Source: a virus
Virus record (IMG/VR): IMGVR_UViG_3300035698_035303
Location: 1 to 64,000 of that record
DNA length: 64,000 nt
Direction: 5' to 3' (one strand)
The notes under the pieces are model-generated. The model worked only from the letters and a program-made list of their open reading frames with translations, was not told the origin of the DNA and searched no databases. Of the stretch, positions 19,904-30,500 are shown piece by piece; position 1 is the first letter of the stretch, and every line of letters begins with the position of its first letter. Both the position numbers and the translations under genes were made by a program.

Positions 19904-20370
19904 TGGCGGATAGAGTATATCATAGATTAGGGCAGACATATATGCTTCAAGTAATACCTATTGATGCATTGGGAGCCTTTTTGTCTGGTCTTCAAATTTA
20001 TGCTTATGTTCAACGCAATAGTGACCAAGCAATGTTCAATTTTGCTGTTTATAATTCGGATCCATCAGGACAAGTCTGGGTGGGTGGTCAAACAGGAAAC
20101 CCTATTCCTTCTTATCCGGATCTCGCAGGGGAACTACCAGAGTTTAAATTAGATACTATATCCCTTGCTTATCAAGAATCTTGGAATTTTCCCGAAAACA
20201 AAGACACAGAGGATTCTGATCCTCAAGTTTATACAATTTGGTATTATAGTCCGGGGTCCTTAGGACTCATAGGTAGTGAACAAGTAGTGTTTATGCCCAA
20301 AGCACTATCGTTCAATGCTTATTACGCTTCACCAGTTAGCGAAGGGCAATTTACGGTTAGACAAAGTTAA
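19903..20370 (+). CDS. Virion structural protein, unknown (155 aa)
   Basis: A 155-aa protein, starting MADRVYHRLGQTYMLQVIPI. It is beta-rich with several aromatic residues and a central acidic region (FPENKDTEDSDPQ). No known domain is visible. It is translationally coupled to the preceding gene by TAATG and lies 12 bases before the LamG protein gene, so it probably belongs to the same fibre module. Confidence 0.55.
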   Translation: MADRVYHRLGQTYMLQVIPIDALGAFLSGLQIYAYVQRNSDQAMFNFAVYNSDPSGQVWVGGQTGNPIPSYPDLAGELPEFKLDTISLAYQESWNFPENKDTEDSDPQVYTIWYYSPGSLGLIGSEQVVFMPKALSFNAYYASPVSEGQFTVRQS

Positions 20371-20382
20371 GGAGAAACTATA

Positions 20383-23300
20383 ATGGCTAATTACCCAGAA
20401 TTCAACAAAGCTTCTATTTGGAATGCATTGTTTGACAGTGATCCAAGTTGGATCAAAAGACCCGCTCTAAGAGGATTATCATGGTACCGTGAGGTTCTAA
20501 GTGGGTCTCATGAAACTCAAGCGCCTTCTGACAAATTGTTGGTAGGTAACAACGATGATCAAGTTTGGCTTATTGATCCAGTGACAAATCAGACTTGGAT
20601 GATGTTCAAACTTCCTGATGCTACTGGTGATATGAATATTCTTATGGCTGCTGCTAAAACAGCCGATAATGTAATTACTGACGCCAAAATGCTAAATGCA
20701 ACATTGTTTGTAACTGTTTCTGGTACAAACGGTGACGGACTTTACGCAATTGACTTTTTGAATGACTCTGCGTTGTTCTTTGACGAAAATGGCGTATTTC
20801 AATATCGTGAACCAATATCAGGACGTGACAGTGGCTTATGGTCACAGATTTCATCCGCCCTTACAGGTATTGAATCAGGAACACCAACAGGTATTGAGGT
20901 ACAAGCGGCTAGTCCCCCTATATTGGTTTATACTCAGGAAACAAAAGAGACTTTCATCAAATGGGAAGGTATCGAAAGTGTTTGTCTTACCCTTAAAGAT
21001 GCTACATTTTTGTTTAGCGATGCTCAGTGGATTCCAAATACATTTAAACCATTAGTTTTTGGAACAATTGCAGCAACGGGCGTTACTGAAATGGGTATCG
21101 GACCAATAATAAATTCCGACTCGTTTGTTGTCAATACATCACCAATAGACATTTCAGATTATGGTGAAATTGCCCTTTTTGGTTTTAATGGTGATTTAGT
21201 ATCTGGAGTTGATAGACCGAGCCTCCACGGATATAATTTGATTGATACTATCGAATCCCATGCATCTGTTACTTATACAAGAAATGATGAGATTAGTAGT
21301 TCTGATATCTCAATTATGACATCAACTGATAGCCGTTTGACTATGACTCATATAGATAATGATAATGAACCAACTATGAGATATATTGATGCTCATTCCG
21401 TTCGCCCTCATACTTATTTCAGTATTGACGCTGATATTTTATGGGCACGTTTCGGTTATCCGTCTGCTGAATTTTCAAATGAGTGGGGTCCATTCGGATC
21501 ATGGATTTGGAATGACGGTACAACCGATATTTCTACCCAAGCTAATGACATGACATATGTTGGGGCTGGAGCAGTATTCGCAAATCTTATTATGCCATTT
21601 ACTGGTATTGCTGGAACTAGCGATTATGGTCATGCTGATAGCGACATGGACTTTATATCCGCTGGCTTTACGTTGTTTGGATCAATACTCCCACAATCAT
21701 TAACAGGAACACAAGCTGTTTTTTGTAAGTACGATGCTGGCGTTGCTGCAGCAGCCGATGAGAAAACATTCAGACTATATTTTGACGGAAATGATTTAAT
21801 TTTTAATGTTTTTGATAATAGTGTTTGTCAAGCTGGTACTGATACCTATCTTGGTAGAAAAGTATCTGACTTGCTTACAGCAGTTACTGGTAAAATTGGA
21901 TTAGATAATTGGTTTCATTTCTTGGCTATTTATAGAGGTAACCAAGGCGATTCAGAAAGCTCATGCGAGATTTGGATTAATGGCCAGCGCATGGATGATA
22001 CTGACGACGAGAACAATGTTGCCAACTTTGTAGAAGTTGAATCAACTGCAACTGATATTTCTATTGCAGCGGATTATGCAGCAGGAGCAGCAGATAATTT
22101 TGCGTATATGACTGCGTCTAAAGTAGGTATCAAATACGGCCCAATCGCAACAAACACAATTGCTCGCTTTTATGAAGCAACTGCCTTTGTTATGCCAACT
22201 GAAACTGGTCGTCATTATGACGCATATTTAATTCCTGATACTTTTTCTGCAGGTAATTCAAGTTGGGATGAGACCGGAGCTGGCCCAGGAAATGCGTTCT
22301 TTGACTTTGACGGAATAAGTACACACCTTGTTGGTGAAGGTGCGACGGCAGCATTTAGACCAACTGACGGTTTGTACACGAGTTTTTGGTTTAAGACGGC
22401 AGACGCCGATGCATCAAACCAAACCTTGATAAGTAAAGGTATCGCACGATATGAAATCGGACTTGGTGACTTAGCTGGTGGTGCCGCAGACAACTTTGTT
22501 CATGTTCAGTTTAATACAAACGCAATTGCTGGTGAGTTAATTTCATCCTATTCCGTTCCTGATGATACATGGGTTCATGTTGCATTATATTGGTCGACTG
22601 ATGAAGGTAATGTTTATTTATGGGTAAATGGGGAAGAAGATTCCACAGCCTTTGCTGGTCCTATAAATAATACAACTGCCGATGTTATTTTTGGAGCAAG
22701 AGATGATGGCGCAGCAAGTTTTGAAAATTACCTTGACGGTTCAATGGCTTGTTTCCGTACTTCAATCCATACAGAGGATGCTGAAATAGAGGTCGGTGCT
22801 ATAACCGAAATGGTTCATAAAGAATACATTGACGGCGTTCGTAATATGGGTGATATTTACAGGTTGGTAGAACCCTTAAAAGTTGAATTGTTTGATAACC
22901 AACAAACAGGCGTTATTACAGGTTGTAGCACAAGAACAAAATATTTGTTTGGAGCTGACGGTCATATAATTGATGCTGATACTTTGGCTGATAATGCTGA
23001 AGATTACAGCATGGACTTGTACTTTAACGAGAATGAAGATGTTATCATATATGATGACGGAACCCGTACAGTTAACACAGTTACTCTTGATTCAAGAGAA
23101 TCAATTGCTTTATCTGAAAGATCTGTTTTAACTAGTGTTGGATTTGAAAACGCAACTACACCTCCTGTTGAAACAGCACTAAGAAGTTATCAGGTTGACC
23201 TTAGTGCGTTTAATTTAACTATTACAAATCCCCCAGGTATGACACTTGAGGATGACTTTACAACTCTTGATTTTGATCCTACAACTGATGAACAAGTTAA

Positions 23301-23688
23301 GTTTGCTTTTAGAATACCAAATGATTTTACTCCAAAACAAGATATGCTTATTGGTTTAGACTGGTTTGGGGACTCACCCGATGCTGGTGATACTACTGTT
23401 GGTTTTAAAATTGAATACAAAGCTGTTAATATAGCTGATGCATTTACCTTTGGTGCTGGGACAACAACAACTGACGTTGAGGAAGAAACAGTATCATTAG
23501 CTGAATCAAATTTGACGGTTCATAATACATTAATTGAAATTGACACCGATGATATGACATCTGACAAAATGGCTTTGATTAGGATATTCCGTGACAATAC
23601 TGTAGCCGCTAATTATTCAAAAGATGTTCGTCTCTTGAAAGTGTATATTGAATACTCAAGCAATCGTCGTGGTAAATTAATATCTTAA
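20383..23688 (+). CDS. Fibre/adhesin protein with two LamG-like domains
   Basis: A 1101-aa protein. Residues about 405-595 and 640-800 look like two laminin-G/concanavalin-type jelly-roll domains: the pattern 'xxWxHxxxxYxxxxgxxxxWxNGxxxD' is visible as DNWFHFLAIYRG...IWINGQRMD in the first and DDTWVHVALYWSTDEGNVYLW...VNGEEDS in the second, each followed by a 'sIAAD/IFGARDDG' strand. Such domains bind carbohydrate in many surface proteins, so a host-recognition role on a tail fibre is likely. The N-terminal 400 aa and C-terminal 250 aa are beta-rich without recognised domains. A good ribosome-binding site (AAGGAG) precedes the ATG. Confidence 0.7.
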   Translation: MANYPEFNKASIWNALFDSDPSWIKRPALRGLSWYREVLSGSHETQAPSDKLLVGNNDDQVWLIDPVTNQTWMMFKLPDATGDMNILMAAAKTADNVITDAKMLNATLFVTVSGTNGDGLYAIDFLNDSALFFDENGVFQYREPISGRDSGLWSQISSALTGIESGTPTGIEVQAASPPILVYTQETKETFIKWEGIESVCLTLKDATFLFSDAQWIPNTFKPLVFGTIAATGVTEMGIGPIINSDSFVVNTSPIDISDYGEIALFGFNGDLVSGVDRPSLHGYNLIDTIESHASVTYTRNDEISSSDISIMTSTDSRLTMTHIDNDNEPTMRYIDAHSVRPHTYFSIDADILWARFGYPSAEFSNEWGPFGSWIWNDGTTDISTQANDMTYVGAGAVFANLIMPFTGIAGTSDYGHADSDMDFISAGFTLFGSILPQSLTGTQAVFCKYDAGVAAAADEKTFRLYFDGNDLIFNVFDNSVCQAGTDTYLGRKVSDLLTAVTGKIGLDNWFHFLAIYRGNQGDSESSCEIWINGQRMDDTDDENNVANFVEVESTATDISIAADYAAGAADNFAYMTASKVGIKYGPIATNTIARFYEATAFVMPTETGRHYDAYLIPDTFSAGNSSWDETGAGPGNAFFDFDGISTHLVGEGATAAFRPTDGLYTSFWFKTADADASNQTLISKGIARYEIGLGDLAGGAADNFVHVQFNTNAIAGELISSYSVPDDTWVHVALYWSTDEGNVYLWVNGEEDSTAFAGPINNTTADVIFGARDDGAASFENYLDGSMACFRTSIHTEDAEIEVGAITEMVHKEYIDGVRNMGDIYRLVEPLKVELFDNQQTGVITGCSTRTKYLFGADGHIIDADTLADNAEDYSMDLYFNENEDVIIYDDGTRTVNTVTLDSRESIALSERSVLTSVGFENATTPPVETALRSYQVDLSAFNLTITNPPGMTLEDDFTTLDFDPTTDEQVKFAFRIPNDFTPKQDMLIGLDWFGDSPDAGDTTVGFKIEYKAVNIADAFTFGAGTTTTDVEEETVSLAESNLTVHNTLIEIDTDDMTSDKMALIRIFRDNTVAANYSKDVRLLKVYIEYSSNRRGKLIS

Positions 23689-23702
23689 ATAGGTGATTTA
23701 AC

Positions 23703-24155
23703 ATGACTGAAGAAGAAAAATTAAAAGAAGAAAATAGGGATCTAAAAGATAAATATAAGCACGCCAAGAAGATTAGAGACCTTCTTGGCGGCTATGAATC
23801 TAATCGCATTCTTAGGGCTATGCTTACGTTGTTTGACGAATTAGATGAAACTGTTATCTTTATTGGGTCAGAACTTAAAATTAAATGGTTAAATAAATAT
23901 GCATACGGCATAATAAAAAAATCAGATAGCCCTTTGAAAAATAGTAAAGATATGGTAGGGATAAAATGCTGGGAATTATTAGGAAATGAAAAACCTTGTG
24001 ATAATTGTATAGCACTTGAGTCCATGAAAAAAAACGAATTGATTAAAAAAGACAATTACGTAGCCCCACTGTCAGGAGGGGAGGCAGAAATAATCGCTAT
24101 TCCGGTCCCTAATGGGGAACCAGGATGTTTGATTATTTTAAAATATAAAAAATAG
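23703..24155 (+). CDS. PAS-domain protein with N-terminal coiled coil
   Basis: A 150-aa protein. Residues 1-28 are a charged coiled coil. Residues about 40-148 resemble a bacterial PAS sensor domain: DETVIFIGSELKIKWLN (core strands), MVGIKCWELLGNEKPCDNC with the 'GxxCyxxx...pCxxC' cysteine signature (C89, C99, C102), then IAIPVPNGEPGCLIILKY as the final strands. In bacteria such PAS domains sense redox state, metals, haem or small ligands. No kinase, GGDEF or DNA-binding output is attached. It sits between a LamG adhesin gene and a coiled-coil membrane protein, an unusual place for a sensor domain. It could be a structural co-option. PAS identity is reasonably firm; the role is unknown. Confidence 0.6.
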   Translation: MTEEEKLKEENRDLKDKYKHAKKIRDLLGGYESNRILRAMLTLFDELDETVIFIGSELKIKWLNKYAYGIIKKSDSPLKNSKDMVGIKCWELLGNEKPCDNCIALESMKKNELIKKDNYVAPLSGGEAEIIAIPVPNGEPGCLIILKYKK

Positions 24156-24168
24156 AAGGGGCGTTATT

Positions 24169-24588
24169 ATGTCCGAACATGACCTATTGGAAACTCAAAA
24201 CTCCACGTTGAAAAATCAAATTAAGCAGCTAGAACGCGAAGCCCAAGAAGAAAAAATACGGGTTGAAGAAAAATTCAGAGACTTAGTAGAAAAAACTTTA
24301 GGCACTTTGAAGAACAAAATTAATGGGTATCCAGAAGACAGCGTTCATAAGCTGGAACAAATTGAAAAAAAGCTTGATGAAAAGATTGACGCTTGTTTGA
24401 AAATAAAAGAAGAACAGATGCCACCATGGTTAAAGAAAATTTTAATTATAGCTGTATCTGCAGTAGCTGTTTCTACTGGTGGACTATTTACAGCATGGCT
24501 GAAGTTTTCTGAGTTTGGGAGAATTATGTCTCTACTTTCTGAGCAGCTCCCTACACTATTTGAACTAATAGAAAAAGCCCCAAAATAA
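24169..24588 (+). CDS. Coiled-coil protein with one membrane segment, possible lysis protein
   Basis: A 139-aa protein. Residues 1-75 are a long charged coiled coil (LETQNSTLKNQIKQLEREAQ), then MPPWLKK, then a single hydrophobic segment of about 20 residues (ILIIAVSAVAVSTGGLFTAWL), then a short amphipathic tail. The topology resembles XhlA-type holin-associated proteins, so membrane permeabilisation or lysis is one possibility; a membrane-anchored partner of the adjacent PAS protein is another. No endolysin is in the window to support lysis. The ATG has a plausible ribosome-binding site (AAGGGGCG). Confidence 0.5.
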   Translation: MSEHDLLETQNSTLKNQIKQLEREAQEEKIRVEEKFRDLVEKTLGTLKNKINGYPEDSVHKLEQIEKKLDEKIDACLKIKEEQMPPWLKKILIIAVSAVAVSTGGLFTAWLKFSEFGRIMSLLSEQLPTLFELIEKAPK

Positions 24589-24597
24589 AGGTTCGTA

Positions 24598-27500
24598 ATG
24601 TCATATATCCATGACCGTTATAATGCAAGGGAGGGGAACTTAGTTCGTTTATTTATGAGATTTTATCGTAATGGCGAATTAGTAGACCCTGATAGTTTTG
24701 GACCAATAATAATAACTCCTGAAAACAATCAGACAAGTGTCCTTGTATCATTTAGTGGTCCAATACGTTATGAGACTGGGACTTATTATGTTGAATGGAG
24801 AGTCCCATCAACAGATGAAAACAACTCGCATTATGATATTCTTTTTGATGAAATTGTTACTAATCAAATGGAACGTAACTTTAGGGACACATGGAACAAT
24901 ATTTCTATTGACGGTCTTATTTTCAATCAACAAGGTAATTTGTTTGTCAGAAGTGAAGATGCAATATCAGATTTTGACGCAAACAACCTACTATCGTTTG
25001 AGTATACTCTTAAAAGTGCTGAAATACCAAAGGGATCTCAAGATTATTTAGTATTTCAATGTGGCGAGTTAGATGGTAAGTTAGTTAATGGAGTTACTGG
25101 CTGGCCCGACGGTTCGGTATCCATTCGCAAGGATAAAAGAACTGTCCTTAATTGGACGCCAGCAAATCATTTATCTTCATCAAATCAATATGCTGTTTTC
25201 ATCGATACTATTGGTATGTCAACAGGGACTTATGAAGCCCAATTAAAATTTGGTATTAATGAGGATTCGATTGACAAACAAGCAGTTATCACTGGACTAA
25301 GGTCGCTTCCTGTAGGTTATCAACCACCACCTGGAACTAACCAACATTTAGTTTTAGATGTTGACGGACAACTTACAGACATAGAATTTGATAGTAGTGC
25401 AACAAGAGGAAAAGTATCTGGTGCCGGAGTTGTTTGGGGCGTATCCGCAATAGTTGAAGGGGCTGCATTATCGGATGGTATAGTGGTTCTTGATGGTGTT
25501 AGTGCTAATATTTTAATTGATGATGTCACTATAACGGTTGTTTTTTCAGGAGCAAATTTACTTATAAGTGATGTTGTTGGACAAATAAATGCAGCAGCAC
25601 TTGCTCAATTAGGGTACGCAGTAGTTGAATCGATTTTAGTATCGTCCCCACCAGCTTATCAAGCTAAAATTAAATTATTTAGTAATTCCAGATCAACTGC
25701 AACATCATTTGGGGTATCCCATGTGAGAGTTGTATCATCATCAAACCCCGCTGCTTTATTAACAGGAACGGGATTTAATGTAGGTGATGAAGCATACGGA
25801 ACAGACATAAATCATACAGTCACAACTGGTGACGTAAATAGTCATTTGCTTATAAAGGTACAGCCTACAGGAGCAATATCAGAATATCAACATGTTGAAA
25901 TACCATTTGGGTATTGGACGCCAGCAGAAATTGTTGATTTTTTAAATGGCGATGGATCATTTTCTCAAGCGGGTGTTGTAGCGTCTCAATATGCATCAAA
26001 CCCTGGTATCGATCTTTATCCCGTTGTTGGATTAAGCATTGTAGTTGAATCAAATACAGCAACTGCCACAGCGCAGGAAACTTGTACATTTACAGAAGTT
26101 GCTTCCCCAGCCACCGGGACTTTAACCCAAACCCAAATTATTACTCAGCTCAGATCTCAGCTTACTATTTTGGGAACTGGCTCATTAACGATGGTTGTTG
26201 ATAATATAACTTTTACATTCGGAGCACCTCCTGTAGCTAATTATTTTCTTCGTTTTAGATCAAGTGTTGTGGGAGCATCATCGACTATTACTATAATAAG
26301 TGGGAATGCATTACCAACTCTCGGATTTATAGAAGGTCAGGGTTCCCAAGGTGGTGACCCTATTATTGGGGCTACAGTCTCATTATTAGGCGATGGGCGT
26401 TTGCAATTTATTGGGGATACAGCAGGGGCGTCTAGTGAATTACAAATTGGCCCATTAAGTGATGGAAGTACAGCAAACGAATTTCTTGGATTCTCAACAG
26501 TTGGGACATCTTTAGAACCCGGGAGTGACGCAGGGTCAGCATTAATTAATGGCGAAACAGGTATCTTAGAACCATTTGCTATAGTTGCCAGTACATCAGC
26601 ACAATTAACAAGCGATGTTCAACCTGCTCCTGGTTGGAACATAGGTGGCAAAAACTTAAAGCTTAAAGTTGACAATACAACATTTACTACTAATTTTATA
26701 GAGGGGTCCACAAGCGCAACAATTATTGGCGCATTAACCCTGCTATCGGTAAACTTTAATGAGGATCATAAATTTTATTATACTCCTTTAGCAGGAAACC
26801 CAGAAGCAGGACGTATTTACTCAAACAGAGGACGTTTTGAGATTGAGTTAAGTGGTTCCTCCGGCATATATTTTGAGCAAAGTCCAGGTATTATGGCAAC
26901 TGAACCAGTTGCTGTTATGCCAACTGAAACTTATCAGTCATGTAGTTGCTATGTTGATGGGGCTACAATATCAGGTGTCTTTGGAACAACAAGTACATTA
27001 ACTGGTGGAACGTCTAGTTCACAAGCTGTTTTGAAAAGAGTTTTGTTTGCTATGACCGCTGGGATGAATGATAGATTTTTGATTTCAGGTGGCGTCCCAA
27101 CTACAAATGGTGGATTTACTGGTGGTGGAACCCCCGAAGCTATTTCAAGTAGCTCAGGTGGTACAGGAATAATCTCATCTGGAAATGTCCACGATGAGAT
27201 GAATTGGTTTCTCGCTGCAGTAAAAGTAACTGCCCCAATCGGAACAATAAGACCTTACATAGCTGGAACAGTTTTAGCTGGTTCTGGTAGTGCAACGGGT
27301 GTTGTACAACATGATTATTATACAGGTCCTGGCTTGTCAGAGTGGATGACATTAAAATCTTATGGAAACCCATTTGTTGTTGGTGGGACATTATGGGCTG
27401 GCGTTGATTTAGCAAGTGCAGTTGATCAATGGTTACCAAATTCAGATAGTTTTACTTTAGACTCATCTGACTTAACTGATAATAAAATGATTATTCAATT

Positions 27501-30500
27501 GAATAGTGGGGCTGATAGGACTGTTGATTTTGATGTATCTTTGAATCCATGGCCAGTATCAAATGTCGTTAGCCGTATTAATAGCGTATTGTCATCATAT
27601 GGCGATCAGGGAAGAGCTGAGTATACTGGCGGAGCAATAAAATTAGAAAGTGACATAACTGGTCCAACATCTCAATTAGCTTTACAAAATGGTTGTAATG
27701 GGTCAGGCGCGAATATACCATTAGGACATGAGGCAGCACCTGTACATTTTGAATTAATGTTACCCGCTGTTGACCCTGATTTACGTATAGCATCTTTTGT
27801 CCTTACAACAGGGTTAGAAGAAGTTTGGGCAGCAAGACAAGGTATTGCTGGCCTTCCAATGCTTGGAACAGCATCAGCAGCACAAGGGGAAATACTTGAT
27901 ATTCATTATTTCCAAAGTGATTTAGCAACTACAGAATATTTAATTTTATATAGATGGGATAATGCAACTGCACCAGTCATACCTGGAGAAAATTTCACTG
28001 TGGGTGGATCGTCAATCGGTAATTTAATAAATGATCTTAGCCGTGTTGACCCCGCTACTCCTTCCACTTACCCACGTGTAGGAGATAAACTAGGTGAAAT
28101 ACTCTGGTGGGATGTTGGTGGTGGCTTACCTTATAATACGACTTTTGCATCGGGCTTTGTTCAATCCTTCAATATTGTATCAGGCGATTTGGACTTAGCC
28201 ATTTATGCGGATGTTCCTCCGTCAGCTATAGCGGGAGGAGTTCTTATTGATTCTGCTATTGGATACTGGTATCCAATTAATGCGGTTGACTTGTACGCCA
28301 TAACATCCACTGGTGCAGTTACATTACTTTCATCTATAGAAGTTGCAAATCAAATTAATAGTGAGGCGGTAGCTTCTGGCTTAAATTATAGTCCAGCAAG
28401 CGTAAGTGGAACAGACGAAGTAATTCTTACAAGTCAAATCGCTGGCCGGTCAAGTTGCACGCTTATATGGGATAGTACAAATAACGCCCATAGCGACCTT
28501 GGATTTTATAAAGATATGCAACAATTAGCTGCATATGAAACAGATATTACGAATCTTAATAGTTGGGGAACATCTATTTTAAATTTCTTAGATGGACGTT
28601 ATGTCGCGCCAAATCAAGATCGTGCTACTGTTAATAAAATACGAAACGCTGGTGGTACGTTAGTTGCATGGGATGTGACTTTTGGTAGCTTTACAACGTT
28701 AGATCCATGGCCAATGACACTTACCCTTTGGGAAGATACTGGAGCTGGTACTCATACAAATGGTGCAGTTGCTGGTAGTGATTGGGGCTATGGTTCTGTT
28801 GGCATTGATGGTAATGACCTTTTTGGTGTAATATTAAACGGAAATACAAGTATCGTTCAAGTATCCCCAACTGCCACGACTTATACGGCATTAGCTTCGT
28901 CTTTAAACTCTTTAGTTGGCGGATTAGCTGCTGGTTCGACTGGTGGATCAAATCCGGAATTAAATCTTGAGACAGTAAGCTCAGGGACATCAGCATCATT
29001 GCTTATATTAAGTGATCTGGGGACTTGCGTTGCTGAATCATTTGGTTGGGGAAGTACAAGGCTATGGCTAAATGATGCTAGTGGTAGCGCGGTTGGTGCG
29101 GGTGACGTTTTATATGATTCATCTGATCCTAATTGGGCTGCTTATATTATGCGCGATGAAAGTGCTTTTACTCTTAACATGAGTAAACCTTATACAAATC
29201 TCCCAAGTCTTACCGTGTTAACAAGTTATTTAACAGGTAATATCGTTAATACATCAGTTATACCTATGAATCCAGTTGCTCAATGGAATTTTGCTGGAGT
29301 AAGTGGCGGATTAGCTGTAGCTGCATCAGTATTATTTACACCAACAACCGACTCATTACAATTGTTTACAAGTAATGGCGAGGAAACAAATATTAGATTT
29401 TGTGATTGGAGTGTTACAGCTTCAACATTTATCGATACAGTTAAAACCCCAACAGAAATAGTAACTCATTTAAACAAACCACGGGTTGGCTTGGATGCAT
29501 TACCAGTTGTATGGCCAGGACTATTAGCTGAAGATTATTTTATTATTGATTCTACAACTGGTTGTGGTGCAATAATAGAAGATTTTGAAGGTCAACATAC
29601 AGTTAGGCTTAAAGGGCAGGTCATTCGTCGATTTAATATTACGAATGGAGGTAGCCCAAACATTGGGGCATTTGTTGTTGGGGATCAAGTTACATGGACA
29701 CACGCAACTGTTTTGCAATACGGTTGGGTAGTAAGTATAACAGGAGCAGGAACACCAAACGGTGAAATGATAGTTTTATCTGACCCAAGTTCAACAACTA
29801 TTTCGCCTGCAATAGGTGACGGAATTATTAATAGAGTTTTAGCCGCAGGAACTGACGCAACAATATCAACAGTTATTACTGACGCTGGAGTTCGTTTCGG
29901 ATTTTCAAACCTTGTTGAAGTTTATCAAATTGACGGAAATAGTGAATATAAAATCCCGATTTATACCGTTGCTAATAATATTAGAACAACCCACGTCCCT
30001 TATGAATATACTGCATCATTAGACGCAGGTGTTTTAGTTATAACCGATAATATGTTCGCAGGTATAGCACCTGATACACTAGCAGCAGTATACCTTGGGT
30101 CAATTAGAGTTAGCTCAACTTCCGCATCATCAGCATGGTATAATCTTGGTCTTGATGCTGGTTATGCAAATATTGGGTTATATGAAAGAATTGGTGGTGG
30201 TCATAATTATGCAGGTCCAACATTTGGTCCAATTGCTTATGGTTTAGCATCATCTCCCCCTATACTTACAGCAACAACTCCATTAACAACCGATTGGATA
30301 TTATCTGTTACAAATTCGATCTTACAATCTAGGTTGGACGGGGATATAGGAACTTGGAAAGAGTTAGACCTCAACGGAGGAACTGACCCAGTTTATAGAA
30401 CATTATGGGATATAATTGACAGAATAAATGGTATGGGTATAATAGTTGGACATATCACATATCCCGTTGTATTTCCATTAACATACGGCGATTTGAAATT

